This document shows, piece after piece, positions 1 through 9,920 of a stretch of DNA of 64,000 nt; position 1 is the first letter of the stretch, and each line of letters begins with the position of its first letter. The stretch is from Siphonodentalium dalli (taxonomy: Eukaryota; Mollusca; Scaphopoda; Gadilida; Siphonodentaliidae). Position numbers and translations under genes: made by a program. Under the pieces are notes generated by a model. The model saw only the letters and a list, made by a program, of their open reading frames with translations, was not told the DNA's origin and made no database searches. The stretch lies in the NCBI GenBank assembly GCA_032622095.1, contig CP136061.1, forward strand, positions 129,530,754 through 129,594,753. The letters are read 5' to 3'.

Positions 1-815
1 TGTATGGATACTTGAACTAAAACGCATAATATTGTCGATGACAGTGTTGTCGTGCAACAACGTGCTTATGTAGCCTAAATTGTTTATTTCAGATGGTTGG
101 AACTAATATTTTGCCTCAATTTCGGTATGTTTGTTCTGTCAGTCACATGCCCCTCGTTTCGAATTTACAAAACACCATATTTCCACCACGTTGTTTGGCG
201 ATATTTGACCAATTTAAGCCCAGAAGCGAACAATGGCAAAGCGAATGTCAGCAAATGACCATACCATCGCCCGTTAGAACTATGCTGGCGTTAGCCTATA
301 TGGGAATCAGAAATAAACCCATCACAGTGGTTGGCTCTCAAGGCCTTTTCCTTCAGAAATAATGCACCGGTCAAGCAGCCGTCAGAATAGTTATAAATGC
401 GGATTCTATAGTTTCCCTACACACACTCAAGAAGCGCAGCTATAATGATTGAGTTACAGTTAACCATGCATATGGCAATATAAAGTATAACCTTATATAC
501 GTCGAACGTCTGCGCGTGCCAGGGAATACCCAAAACAAATGTGTGTCATAAATCTAACTCAGAACCGAAAGCAGTCAGTTTAATTTGTCAGTAATATATT
601 GATACGCTTAACAACTTATGCATCTATACAATTCGCTTGTTTAGTTGACATTATACTCAATTTTACACCGCGCACAGTGAACCGAGTTATACTCCAAATT
701 CACGGAGCAAGTGGGAAGCGCCGATGCATGTTGTGATACGAATTTGAATGCAACGCAAAGTAAACACTTCGTTGCCACTCGAAAACTGTGTTGTAGTACT
801 CGAAAGATCGCCGAG
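1..815. other. Upstream spacer of the unit, no convincing gene
   Basis: This AT-rich stretch recurs before every copy. It holds an open frame of 89 codons at 93-362, which I do not accept as a gene because its copies vary freely and units 16 and 20 lose its ATG. A TTTATTTCAG at 84-93 and a CGGTATGT at 123-130 resemble splice acceptor and donor signals around a 30-base interval; this is probably chance. Positions 362-640 contain nothing recognisable. Positions 641-815 are unusually invariant between copies and probably belong to the distal promoter. Confidence 0.6.
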
Positions 816-903
816 CCAATCAAATAGCGTTGATTAGGCCGAACAGAGGCCACTACGTTCTTGTAAAAACACCCCCTTCCATACCCCGTGCAAGTATATA
901 AAT
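816..903 (+). promoter_or_regulatory. nanos copy 1 core promoter (CCAAT, palindrome, TATA)
   Basis: A CCAAT box is at 816-820 and a strong TATATAAAT box at 895-903, 109 bases before the ATG. Between them AATCAA (818-823) and TTGATT (830-835) form a perfect inverted pair with a 6-base spacer, overlapping the CCAAT box. It could bind a dimeric or homeodomain-type factor, but no factor can be named. From the usual 25-30 base TATA spacing, transcription should start near 920-930, giving a leader of about 80 bases. The same arrangement holds at the same offsets in copies 2-21. The leader (TTCATTCAG-like pyrimidine stretches) shows no upstream ATG. Confidence 0.75.
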
Positions 904-1003
904 CCAGATTGGTTTCATATCAAACCATATCTTTCGTTCACTGTCGCTCGATCGTTCTAAATCAAAACCATTTCAGTCGAACATTATAGAAATTGCCATC
1001 ATT

Positions 1004-1636
1004 ATGTCATCAGTTGCAGGCATCGACATGAAAGGGGGACTTTTTGGTTTCCTCATAGATTCAGCGTTTACGTTCAGTGATCAGGATATTTCACAATCGC
1101 ATGGGAAAATAACCAGGTCGTGTGTCTCAACAAATCTCGAGTACCTTGCTTCAATTCGAGCGAACGCCACAGATGATTTCAATGTGAATGGCACGGATGT
1201 CGACCTTGATGACTATGATTCCTACCAAGCTCAACTGAGGGGTCACAATGTCAGCAGTTCCATTCTGTTTTCTGTGGGGTGTGATGCAGCGACAGATTCG
1301 AAAGACAAGAAAGGAATCAAGCGAGCATGTGCCGAAGCCGTTCTGCCCCCAAATAAGAGACCGGTAGTGAACAGTTTAAGGAACAAATCAAAAGAATATT
1401 GCGTTTTCTGCAAACACAGTAAAAAGCCAGCACGGTTGTACAAAAGTCACCTGGTAAAAGACGACAATGATGTAGTTACCTGTCCCATTCTCCGACGGTA
1501 CAAGTGCCCTCTATGTGGTGTTTCTGGTGACAAAGCTCACACGATCAAGTATTGTCCATCATACGACGGGATATCCATGAGCGTTGCCGTAGCCAGGAGA
1601 AGAAAGTTCGACAGCAAGAGAGTCAGATCTTCATAA
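1004..1636 (+). CDS. nanos: Nanos-like zinc-finger protein, copy 1
   Basis: The 210-residue protein is encoded by one exon. Residues 131-185 form a canonical Nanos domain: first CCHC finger C133, C136, H149, C160; second finger C168, C171, H179, C184, with the family's exact spacings and the HTIKYCP signature at 179-185. Nanos proteins bind mRNA with Pumilio and recruit CCR4-NOT deadenylase to repress translation in germ cells. The N-terminal 130 residues are not recognisable: a hydrophobic start (GGLFGFLI), an acidic stretch at 57-71 and basic KKGIKR and NKRP clusters near 102-120 that may act in nuclear import. A basic tail (residues 198-210) follows the fingers. The ATG has A at -3, lies about 80 bases after the predicted start site, and no upstream in-frame ATG competes. 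Nanos identity is near certain; expression is inferred from the intact promoter and poly(A) signals. Confidence 0.95.
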   Translation: MSSVAGIDMKGGLFGFLIDSAFTFSDQDISQSHGKITRSCVSTNLEYLASIRANATDDFNVNGTDVDLDDYDSYQAQLRGHNVSSSILFSVGCDAATDSKDKKGIKRACAEAVLPPNKRPVVNSLRNKSKEYCVFCKHSKKPARLYKSHLVKDDNDVVTCPILRRYKCPLCGVSGDKAHTIKYCPSYDGISMSVAVARRRKFDSKRVRSS

Positions 1637-1845
1637 GCTGCAAGCCAGATTAGCACACGCTATGTGTCTAAATGCCCGTTTTGTTTAAATATTATTCAAT
1701 TGTTATATATGCCTTTAATTTATGTTGGTGCGCATGGAAATTTGAAACATGCGCACAATTTGTATTGTATAAATAAACAATTTGTAATGAATTATATGCA
1801 AAGAAGCTTTTACATATTAGGCAATAAACGTATGTATAACAAATA
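1637..1845 (+). other. nanos copy 1 3' UTR
   Basis: This AT-rich stretch follows the stop codon and ends about 20 bases after the second AATAAA. A 67-codon frame here starts with GTG, not ATG, and is not a gene. The same sequence follows every copy with few changes. Confidence 0.6.
1772..1828 (+). promoter_or_regulatory. Two poly(A) signals of nanos copy 1
   Basis: Canonical AATAAA hexamers lie at 1772-1777 and 1823-1828, 136 and 187 bases after the stop codon. The same two hexamers occur at the same offsets after the other complete copies. This supports each unit making its own polyadenylated mRNA, and argues against histone-style non-polyadenylated transcripts. Confidence 0.75.
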
Positions 1846-2346
1846 TCCTTTTCGTATCTATATATAAACAAATGGGCGGTCTCTTGGTGCTTGCATTTTG
1901 TGTACCTCGTTCCTGTCGTGTCGTGTAGATATTTCTGAAATTGTAGCTGTCTAATGTCAAAATCTAGTGATTATTGTGCGAATGGGTGGTTTCGCCTACT
2001 TGTCTAATGTCTTGTTCTTTGAACACACAGAAAGAAATCGCATGCAACAATTCCAATCCCGCTTTATATAAGCCATATATCAGTCCATCGTCAAAGCTTC
2101 ATTGGAAGACTCGCGTAGCAGGGTTGCGAGTACAAATGCCCTACTGAAGCATAACAGTACGATGATAAAACAAAATCGTTTCATGCAAGACTTGTGGTGA
2201 TCGCTGGTCGGAGAAGGCCGGCGCTTCAGATCGAATTTGTTATTTTTTTGGGTACAAATTTCCCAATGTATCCATTTTGTGATCACTATTTTAACTATAA
2301 CTCTAAATCCGTGTCTTTGGTTCAGTTCAAGATACAAACCACAATG
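1846..2346. other. Intergenic spacer with T-rich tract
   Basis: No gene is visible. A minus-strand open frame of up to 85 codons (2080-2337) changes length between copies as the T-rich tract near 2236 slips, which argues against coding. A TGTAGATA at 1924-1931 fits the Pumilio-site consensus but lies beyond the predicted mRNA end. Confidence 0.6.
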
Positions 2347-2871
2347 AACTGTCAGGTTTAAATGAGGTAGTAATCAACGATTTCTGGCCATTTTCACAAT
2401 TTCGTGTGGTTACTGTACTACAACATTCTGCTGCACCACGGTCATTGACAAACAGCACACAATAGACAGAAATGGACTAAGCATTCAACTGTCTGTACTT
2501 TGACTGGACTGTCACATCATAAATTGAATTATCTCCCTTGGACTGTCCATGACAGAGCGAATGTCAGTCTATTGTCACCTTGTGAGCAGATATAGAACCT
2601 AGATAGATGTAAGATGATATAAAAACTAAAGAAAAATTATCGTATCAATTTTGAAATTTTGTTTTGGAACTGCAGAAGACTGTTTTGAAGGGAGATAAAT
2701 CAAGCTCTTTTCCGGTGTATTACCACATAGAGCTGGTCCACACCATGCAGATACGAAACACATACTTCGTAAGTCAAACATCATCCTATACTGTGAACTA
2801 TGGTACCTTTATAAAATAATTAAACCATTAAAACAGTACTCACATTAATAACAAATGTCAAACTGACAGTT
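2347..2871. repeat. Possible MITE-like segment with degenerate inverted ends
   Basis: The segment begins AACTGTCAG (2347-2355) and ends CTGACAGTT (2863-2871), a perfect 9-base inverted pair. Similarity between the ends continues imperfectly to about 29 bases with one- and two-base gaps. Inner CTGTC/GACAG words and an ACAATAGAC/GTCTATTGT pair add to the palindromic character. It is 525 bp here and 591 bp where the 66-bp element is present. No clear target-site duplication flanks it and there is no coding capacity, so a decayed non-autonomous DNA transposon is only a guess. Confidence 0.35.
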
Positions 2872-3744
2872 ACAGCCCTTATATGCTTAAAATCCTATTT
2901 TTCAGCCCTCCTACAAACCCATGAAATCGTGTATGGATACTTGAACTAAAACGCATAATATTGTCGATGACAGTGTTGTCGTGCAACAACGTGCTTATGT
3001 AGCCTAAATTGTTTATTTCAGATGGTTGGAACTAATATTTTGCCTCAATTTCGGTATGTTTGTTCTGTCAGTCACATGCCCCTCGTTTCGAATTTACAAA
3101 ACACCATATTTCCACCACGTTGTTTGGCGATATTTGACCAATTTAAGCCCAGAAGCGAACAATGGCAAAGCGAATGTCAGCAAATGACCATACCATCGCC
3201 CGTTAGAACTATGCTGGCGTTAACCTATATGGGAATCAGAAATAAACCCATCACAGTGGTTGGCTCTCAAGGCCTTTTCCTTCAGAAATAATGCACCGGT
3301 CAAGCAGCCGTCAGAATAGTTATAAATGCGGATTCTATAGTTTCCCTACACACACTCAAGAAGCGCAGCTATAATGATTGAGTTACAGTTAACCATGCAT
3401 ATGGCAATATAAAGTATAACCTTATATACGTCGAACGTCTGCGCGTGCCAGGGAATACCCAAAACAAATGTGTGTCATAAATCTAACTCAGAACCGAAAG
3501 CAGTCAGTTTAATTTGTCAGTAATATATTGATACGCTTAACAACTTATGCATCTATACAATTCGCTTGTTTAGTTGACATTATACTCAATTTTACACCGC
3601 GCACAGTGAACCGAGTTATACTCCAAATTCACGGAGCAAGTGGGAAGCGCCGATGCATGTTGTGATACGAATTTGAATGCAACGCAAAGTAAACACTTCG
3701 TTGCCACTCGAAAACTGTGTTGTAGTACTCGAAAGATCGCCGAG

Positions 3745-3832
3745 CCAATCAAATAGCGTTGATTAGGCCGAACAGAGGCCACTACGTTCTTGTAAAAACA
3801 CCCCCTTCCATACCCCGTGCAAGTATATAAAT
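3745..3832 (+). promoter_or_regulatory. nanos copy 2 core promoter
   Basis: CCAAT at 3745-3749, intact AATCAA/TTGATT pair, TATATAAAT at 3824-3832. The spacer before TATA reads CCATACCCC, as in copies 1, 4, 5 and 6. Confidence 0.72.
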
Positions 3833-3932
3833 CCAGATTGGTTTCATATCAAACCATATCTTTCGTTCACTGTCGCTCGATCGTTCTAAATCAAAACCAT
3901 TTCAGTCGAACATTATAGAAATTGCCATCATT

Positions 3933-4565
3933 ATGTCATCAGTTGCAGGCATCGACATGAAAGGGGGACTTTTTGGTTTCCTCATAGATTCAGCGTTTAC
4001 GTTCAGTGATCAGGATATTTCACAATCGCATGGGAAAATAACCAGGTCGTGTGTCTCAACAAATCTCGAGTACCTTGCTTCAATTCGAGCGAACGCCACA
4101 GATGATTTCAATGTGAATGGCACGGATGTCGACCTTGATGACTATGATTCCTACCAAGCTCAACTGAGGGGTCACAATGTCAGCAGTTCCATTCTGTTTT
4201 CTGTGGGGTGTGATGCAGCGACAGATTCGAAAGACAAGAAAGGAATCAAGCGAGCACGTGCCGAAGCCGTTCTGCCCCCAAATAAGAGACCGGTAGTGAA
4301 CAGTTTAAGGAACAAATCAAAAGAATATTGCGTTTTCTGCAAACACAGTAAAAAGCCAGCACGGTTGTACAAAAGTCACCTGGTAAAAGACGACAATGAT
4401 GTAGTTACCTGTCCCATTCTCCGACGGTACAAGTGCCCTCTATGTGGTGTTTCTGGTGACAAAGCTCACACGATCAAGTATTGTCCATCATACGACGGGA
4501 TATCCATGAGCGTTGCCGTAGCCAGGAGAAGAAAGTTCGACAGCAAGAGAGTCAGATCTTCATAA
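3933..4565 (+). CDS. nanos: Nanos-like zinc-finger protein, copy 2 (C109R)
   Basis: Full-length 210-residue frame with all eight zinc ligands. The only protein change from the consensus copy is C109R (TGT to CGT), in the basic linker between the KKGIKR and NKRP clusters. C109 is outside the zinc fingers, so folding of the RNA-binding domain should be unaffected, while the added arginine makes the linker more basic. Confidence 0.94.
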   Translation: MSSVAGIDMKGGLFGFLIDSAFTFSDQDISQSHGKITRSCVSTNLEYLASIRANATDDFNVNGTDVDLDDYDSYQAQLRGHNVSSSILFSVGCDAATDSKDKKGIKRARAEAVLPPNKRPVVNSLRNKSKEYCVFCKHSKKPARLYKSHLVKDDNDVVTCPILRRYKCPLCGVSGDKAHTIKYCPSYDGISMSVAVARRRKFDSKRVRSS

Positions 4566-5480
4566 GCTGCAAGCCAGATTAGCACACGCTATGTGTCGAA
4601 ATGCCCGTTTTGTTTAAATATTATTCAATTGTTATATATGCCTTTAATTTATGTTGGTGCGCATGGAAATTTGAAACATGCGCACAATTTGTATTGTATA
4701 AATAAACAATTTGTAATGAATTATATGCAAAGAAGCTTTTACATATTAGGCAATAAACTTATGTATAACAAATATCCTTTTCGTATCTATATATAAACAA
4801 ATGGGCGGTCTCTTGGTGCTTGCATTTTTTGTACCTCGTTCCTGTCGTGTCGTGTAGATATTTCTGAAATTGTAGCTGTCTAATGTCAAAATCTAGTGAT
4901 TATTGTGCGAATGGGTGGTTTCGCCTACTTGTCTAATGTCTTGTTCTTTGAACACACAGAAAGAAATCGCATGCAACAATTCCAATCCCGCGTTATATAA
5001 GCCATATATCAGTCCATCGTCAAAGCTTCATCGGAAGACTCGCGTAGCAGGGTTGCGAGTACAAATGCCCTACTGAAGCATAACAGTACGATGATAAAAC
5101 AAAATCGTTTCATGCAAGACTTGTGGTGATCGCTGGTCGGAGAAGGCCGGCGCTTCAGATGGAATTATTATTTTTTTTTTGTACAAATTTCCCAATGTAT
5201 CCATTTTGTGATCACTATTTTAACTATAACTCTAAATCCGTGTCTTTGGTTCAGTTCAAGATACAAACCACAATGAACTGTCAGGTTTAAATGAGGTAGT
5301 AATCAACGATTTCTGGCCATTTTCACAATTTTGAGTGGTTACTGTACTACAACATTCTGCTGCACCACGGTCATTGACAAACAGCACACAATAGACAGAA
5401 ATGGACTAAGCATTCAACTGTCTGTACTTTGACTGGACTGTCACATCATAAATTGAATTATCTCCCTTGGACTGTCCATG

Positions 5481-5546
5481 CAATGCACCAATTTTTAACC
5501 ATTGTTTGGCCGAAAGTAGCCGTCTTCGGTCCCATAGTTAACCATG
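5481..5546. repeat. 66-bp presence/absence element with hairpin (unit 2)
   Basis: These 66 bases are present in units 2, 3 and 6-21 and absent from units 1, 4 and 5, where a single CCATG remains. Filled units have CCATG at both edges (here 5476-5480 and 5542-5546), so the difference is either an insertion with a 5-bp target duplication or a deletion between short direct repeats. The core can fold as a hairpin: GGCCGAA, a 10-base loop, TTCGGCC. The stem is perfect in units 6 onward (unit 6 arms 17348-17354 and 17365-17371) and has one mismatch in units 2 and 3. Confidence 0.8.
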
Positions 5547-6739
5547 ACAGAGCGAGTGTCAGTCTATGGTCACCTTGTGAGCAGATATAGATCCTAGATA
5601 GATGTAAGATGATATAAAAACTAAAGAAAAATTATCGTATCAATTTTGAAATTTTGTTTTGGAACTGCAGAAGACTGTTTTGAAGGGAGATAAATCAAGC
5701 TCTTTTCCGGTGTATTACCACATAGAGCTGGTCCACAACATGCAGATACGAAACACATACTTCGTAAGTCAAACATCATCCTATTTTGTGAACTATGGTA
5801 CCTTTATAAAATAATTAAACCATTAAAACAGTACTCACATTAATAACAAATGTCAAACTGACAGTTACAGCCCTTATATGCTTAAAATCCGATTTTTCAG
5901 CCCTCCTACAAACCCGTGAAATCGTGTATGGATACTTGAACTAAAACGCATAATAATGTCGATGACAGTGTTGTCGTGCAACAACGTGCTTATGTAGCCT
6001 AAATTGTTTATTTCAGATGGTTGGAACTAATATTTTGCCTCAATTTCGGTATGTTTGTTCTGTCAGTCACATGCCCCTCGTTTCGAATTTACAAAACACC
6101 ATATTTCCACCACGTTGTTTGGCGATATTTGACCAATTTAAGCCCAGAAGCGAACAATGGCAAAGCGAATGGCAGCAAATGATCATACCATCGCCCGGTA
6201 GAACTATGCTGGCGTTAACCTATATGGGAATCAGAAATAAACCCATCACAGTGGTTGGCTCTCAAGGCCTTTTCCTTCAGAAATAATGCACCGGTCAAGC
6301 AGCCGTCAGAAGAGTTATAAATGCGGATTCTATAGTTTCCCTACACACACTCAAGAAGCGCAGCTCTAATGATTGAGTTACAGTTAACCATGCATATGGC
6401 AATATAAAGTATAACCTTATATACGTCGAACGTCTGCGCGTGCCAGGGAATACCCAAAACAAATGTGTGTCATAAATCTAACTCAGAACCGAAAGCAGTC
6501 AGTTTAATATTTCAGTAATATATTGATACGCTTAACAACTTATGCATCTATACAATTCGCTAGTTTAGTTGACATTATACTCAATTTTACACCGCGCACA
6601 GTGAACCGAGTTATACTCCAAATTCACGGAGCAAGTGGGAAGCGCCGATGCATGTTGTGATACGAATTTGAATGCAACGCAAAGTAAACACTTCGTTGCC
6701 ACTCGAAAAATGTGTTGTAGTACTCGAAAGATCGCCGAG

Positions 6740-6827
6740 CCAATCAAATAGCGTTGATTAGGCCGAACAGAGGCCACTACGTTCTTGTAAAAACACCCCC
6801 TTCCAGACCCCGTGCAAGTATATAAAT
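6740..6827 (+). promoter_or_regulatory. nanos copy 3 core promoter
   Basis: CCAAT at 6740-6744 and TATATAAAT at 6819-6827. The spacer variant is CCAGACCCC, and the leader has a private GTCGGACA near 6900. Confidence 0.72.
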
Positions 6828-6927
6828 CCAGATTGGTTTCATATCAAACCATATCTTTCGTTCACTGTCGCTCGATCGTTCTAAATCATAACCATTTCAG
6901 TCGGACATTATAGAAATTGCCATCATT

Positions 6928-7560
6928 ATGTCATCAGTTGCAGGCATCGACATGAAAGGGGGACTTTTTGGTTTCCTCATAGATTCAGCGTTTACGTTCA
7001 GTGATCAGGATATTTCACAATCGCATGGGAAAATAACCAGGTCGTGTGTCTCAACAAATCTCGAGTACCTTGCTTCAATTCGAGCGAACGCCACAGATGA
7101 TTTCAATGTGAATGGCACGGATGTCGACCTTGATGACTATGATTCCTACCAAGCTCAACTAAGGGGTCACAATGTCAGCAGTTCCATTCTGTTTTCTGTG
7201 GGATGTGATGCAGCGACAGATTCGAAAGACAAGAAAGGAATCAAGCGAGCATGTGCCGAAGCCGTTCTGCCCCCAAATAAGAGACCGGTAGTGAACAGTT
7301 TAAGGAACAAATCAAAAGAATATTGCGTTTTCTGCAAACACAGTAAAAAGCCAGCACGGTTGTACAAAAGTCACCTGGTAAAAGACGACAATGATGTAGT
7401 TACCTGTCCCATTCTCCGACGGTACAAGTGCCCTCTATGTGGTGTTTCTGGTGACAAAGCTCACACGATCAAGTATTGTCCATCATACGACGGGATATCC
7501 ATGAGCGTTGCCGTAGCCAGGAGAAGAAAGTTCGACAGCAAGAGAGTCAGATCTTCATAA
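6928..7560 (+). CDS. nanos: Nanos-like zinc-finger protein, copy 3
   Basis: The protein is identical to copy 1. There are two private silent changes, leucine 78 (CTA) and glycine 92 (GGA). The surrounding unit is among the more divergent ones, yet the protein is unchanged. Confidence 0.95.
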   Translation: MSSVAGIDMKGGLFGFLIDSAFTFSDQDISQSHGKITRSCVSTNLEYLASIRANATDDFNVNGTDVDLDDYDSYQAQLRGHNVSSSILFSVGCDAATDSKDKKGIKRACAEAVLPPNKRPVVNSLRNKSKEYCVFCKHSKKPARLYKSHLVKDDNDVVTCPILRRYKCPLCGVSGDKAHTIKYCPSYDGISMSVAVARRRKFDSKRVRSS

Positions 7561-9732
7561 GCTGCAAGCCAGATTAGCACACGCTATGTGTCTAAATGCC
7601 CGTTTTGTTTAAATATTATTCAATTGTTATATATGCCTTTAATTTATGTTGGTGCGCATGGAAATTTGAAACATGCGCACAATTTGTATTGTATAAATAA
7701 ACAATTTGTAATGAATTATATGCAAAGAAGCTTTTACATATTAGGCAATAAACTTATGTATAACAAATATCCTTTTCGTATCTATATATAAACAAATGGG
7801 CGGTCTCTTGGTGCTTGCATTTTTTGTACCTCGTTCCTGTCGTGTCGTGTAGATATTTCTGAAATTGTAGCTGTCTAATGTCAAAATCTAGTGATTATTG
7901 TGCGAATGGGTGGTTTCGCCTACTTGTCTAATGTCTTGTTCTTTGAACACACAGAAAGAAATCGCATGCAACAATTCCAATCCCGCGTTATATAAGCCAT
8001 ATATCAGTCCATCGTCAAAGCTTCATTGGAAGACTCGCGTAGCAGGGTTGCGAGTACAAATGCCCTACTGAAGCATAACAGTACGATGATAAAACAAAAT
8101 CGTTTCATGCAAGACTTGTGGTGATCGCTGGTCGGAGAAGGCCGGCGCTTCAGATGGAATTATTTTTTTTTTTGTACAAATTTCCCAATGTATCCATTTT
8201 GTGATCACTATTTTAACTATAACTCTAAATCCGTGTCTTTGGTTCAGTTCAAGATACAAACCACAATGAACTGTCAGGTTTAAATGAGGTAGTAATCAAC
8301 GATTTCTGGCCATTTTCACAATTTCGTGTGGTTACTGTACTACAACATTCTGCTGCACCACGGTCATTGACAAACAGCACACAATAGACAGAAATGGACT
8401 AAGCATTCAACTGTCTGTACTTTGACTGGACTGTCACATCATAAATTGAATTATCTCCCTTGGACTGTCCATGCAATGCACCAATTTTTAACCATTGTTT
8501 GGCCGAAAGTAGCCGTCTTCGGTCCCATAGTTAACCATGACAGAGCGAATGTCAGTCTATTGTCACCTTGTGAGCAGATATAGAACCTAGATAGACGTAA
8601 GATGATATAAAAACTGAAGAAAAATTATCGTATCAATTTTGAAATTTTGTTTTGGAACTGCAGAAGACTGTTTTGAAGGGAGATAAATCAAGCTCTTTTC
8701 CGGTGTATTACCACATAGAGCTGGTCCACACCATGCAGATACGAAACACATACTTCGTAAGTCAAACATCATCCTATACTGTGAACTATGGTACCTTTAT
8801 AAAATAATTAAACCATTAAAACAGTACTCACATTAATAACAAATGTCAAACTGACAGTTACAGCCCTTATATGCTTAAAATCCTATTTTTCAGCCCTCCT
8901 ACAAACCCATGAAATCGTGTATGGATACTTGAACTAAAACGCATAATATTGTCGATGACAGTGTTGTCGTGCAACAACGTGCTTATGTAGCCTAAATTGT
9001 TTATTTCAGATGGTTGGAACTAATATTTTGCCTCAATTTCGGTATGTTTGTTCTGTCAGTCACATGCCCCTCGTTTCGAATTTACAAAACACCATATTTC
9101 CACCACGTTGTTTGGCGATATTTGACCAATTTAAGCCCAGAAGCGAACAATGGCAAAGCGAATGTCAGCAAATGACCATACCATCGCCCGTTAGAACTAT
9201 GCTGGCGTTAACCTATATGGGAATCAGAAATAAACCCATCACAGTGGTTGGCTCTCAAGGCCTTTTCCTTCAGAAATAATGCACCGGTCAAGCAGCCGTC
9301 AGAATAGTTATAAATGCGGATTCTATAGTTTCCCTACACACACTCAAGAAGCGCAGCTATAATGATTGAGTTACAGTTAACCATGCATATGGCAATATAA
9401 AGTATAACCTTATATACGTCGAACGTCTGCGCGTGCCAGGGAATACCCAAAACAAATGTGTGTCATAAATCTAACTCAGAACCGAAAGCAGTCAGTTTAA
9501 TTTGTCAGTAATATATTGATACGCTTAACAACTTATGCATCTATACAATTCGCTTGTTTAGTTGACATTATACTCAATTTTACACCGCGCACAGTGAACC
9601 GAGTTATACTCCAAATTCACGGAGCAAGTGGGAAGCGCCGATGCATGTTGTGATACGAATTTGAATGCAACGCAAAGTAAACACTTCGTTGCCACTCGAA
9701 AACTGTGTTGTAGTACTCGAAAGATCGCCGAG

Positions 9733-9820
9733 CCAATCAAATAGCGTTGATTAGGCCGAACAGAGGCCACTACGTTCTTGTAAAAACACCCCCTTCCATA
9801 CCCCGTGCAAGTATATAAAT
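9733..9820 (+). promoter_or_regulatory. nanos copy 4 core promoter
   Basis: CCAAT at 9733-9737 and TATATAAAT at 9812-9820. I see no difference from copy 1. Confidence 0.72.
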
Positions 9821-9920
9821 CCAGATTGGTTTCATATCAAACCATATCTTTCGTTCACTGTCGCTCGATCGTTCTAAATCAAAACCATTTCAGTCGAACA
9901 TTATAGAAATTGCCATCATT

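Larger units (their letters stand above)
1..2929 (+). repeat. Array unit 1 (2929 bp)
   Basis: This is the reference unit for the layout. It lacks the 66-bp hairpin segment: CCATG at 2547-2551 runs straight into ACAGAGCG. It resembles unit 4 most closely, sharing the empty site, the CATACCCC promoter spacer and a CGTATG variant after the second AATAAA. Base 1 is an arbitrary phase set by the window edge, not a biological boundary. Confidence 0.98.
2930..5924 (+). repeat. Array unit 2 (2995 bp)
   Basis: This is the first unit with the 66-bp segment (5481-5546). Its 5' half resembles units 1 and 4. The 3' half has several private changes near 5330, 5556 and 5590, and the hairpin stem is mismatched (TTCGGTC instead of TTCGGCC). 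Its gene carries C109R. Confidence 0.98.
5925..8917 (+). repeat. Array unit 3 (2993 bp)
   Basis: The 66-bp segment is at 8474-8539, with the same stem mismatch as unit 2. This unit has many private substitutions upstream of the gene (for example near 6172, 6199, 6510 and 6710) and in the leader at 6904. The gene differs only by silent changes in codons 78 and 92. Confidence 0.98.

Noticed and set aside
93-362. 89-codon plus-strand frame upstream of each nanos copy
   Set aside because: It shows many amino-acid changes between copies, loses its ATG in units 16 (44794) and 20 (56772), and has no recognisable domain. It is most likely a chance frame in the spacer.
641-853. 70-codon minus-strand frame before the promoter
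   Set aside because: It is conserved but has no domain and no promoter or poly(A) signal of its own that I can see. The DNA is better explained as promoter-proximal regulatory sequence.
1243-1443. 66-codon minus-strand frame inside the nanos CDS
   Set aside because: It is an antisense shadow of the conserved nanos reading frame.
1664-1867. 67-codon plus-strand frame after the nanos stop
   Set aside because: It starts with GTG, overlaps both poly(A) signals and is AT-rich 3' UTR sequence.
1924-1931. TGTAGATA, a match to the Pumilio-site consensus
   Set aside because: It lies about 100 bases beyond the second AATAAA, so it is probably not in the mRNA, and an 8-base match is expected by chance in a repeat this AT-rich.
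2080-2337. Minus-strand frame of 60-85 codons in the spacer
   Set aside because: Its length and frame change between copies with slippage of the T-rich tract, so it is not maintained as a gene.
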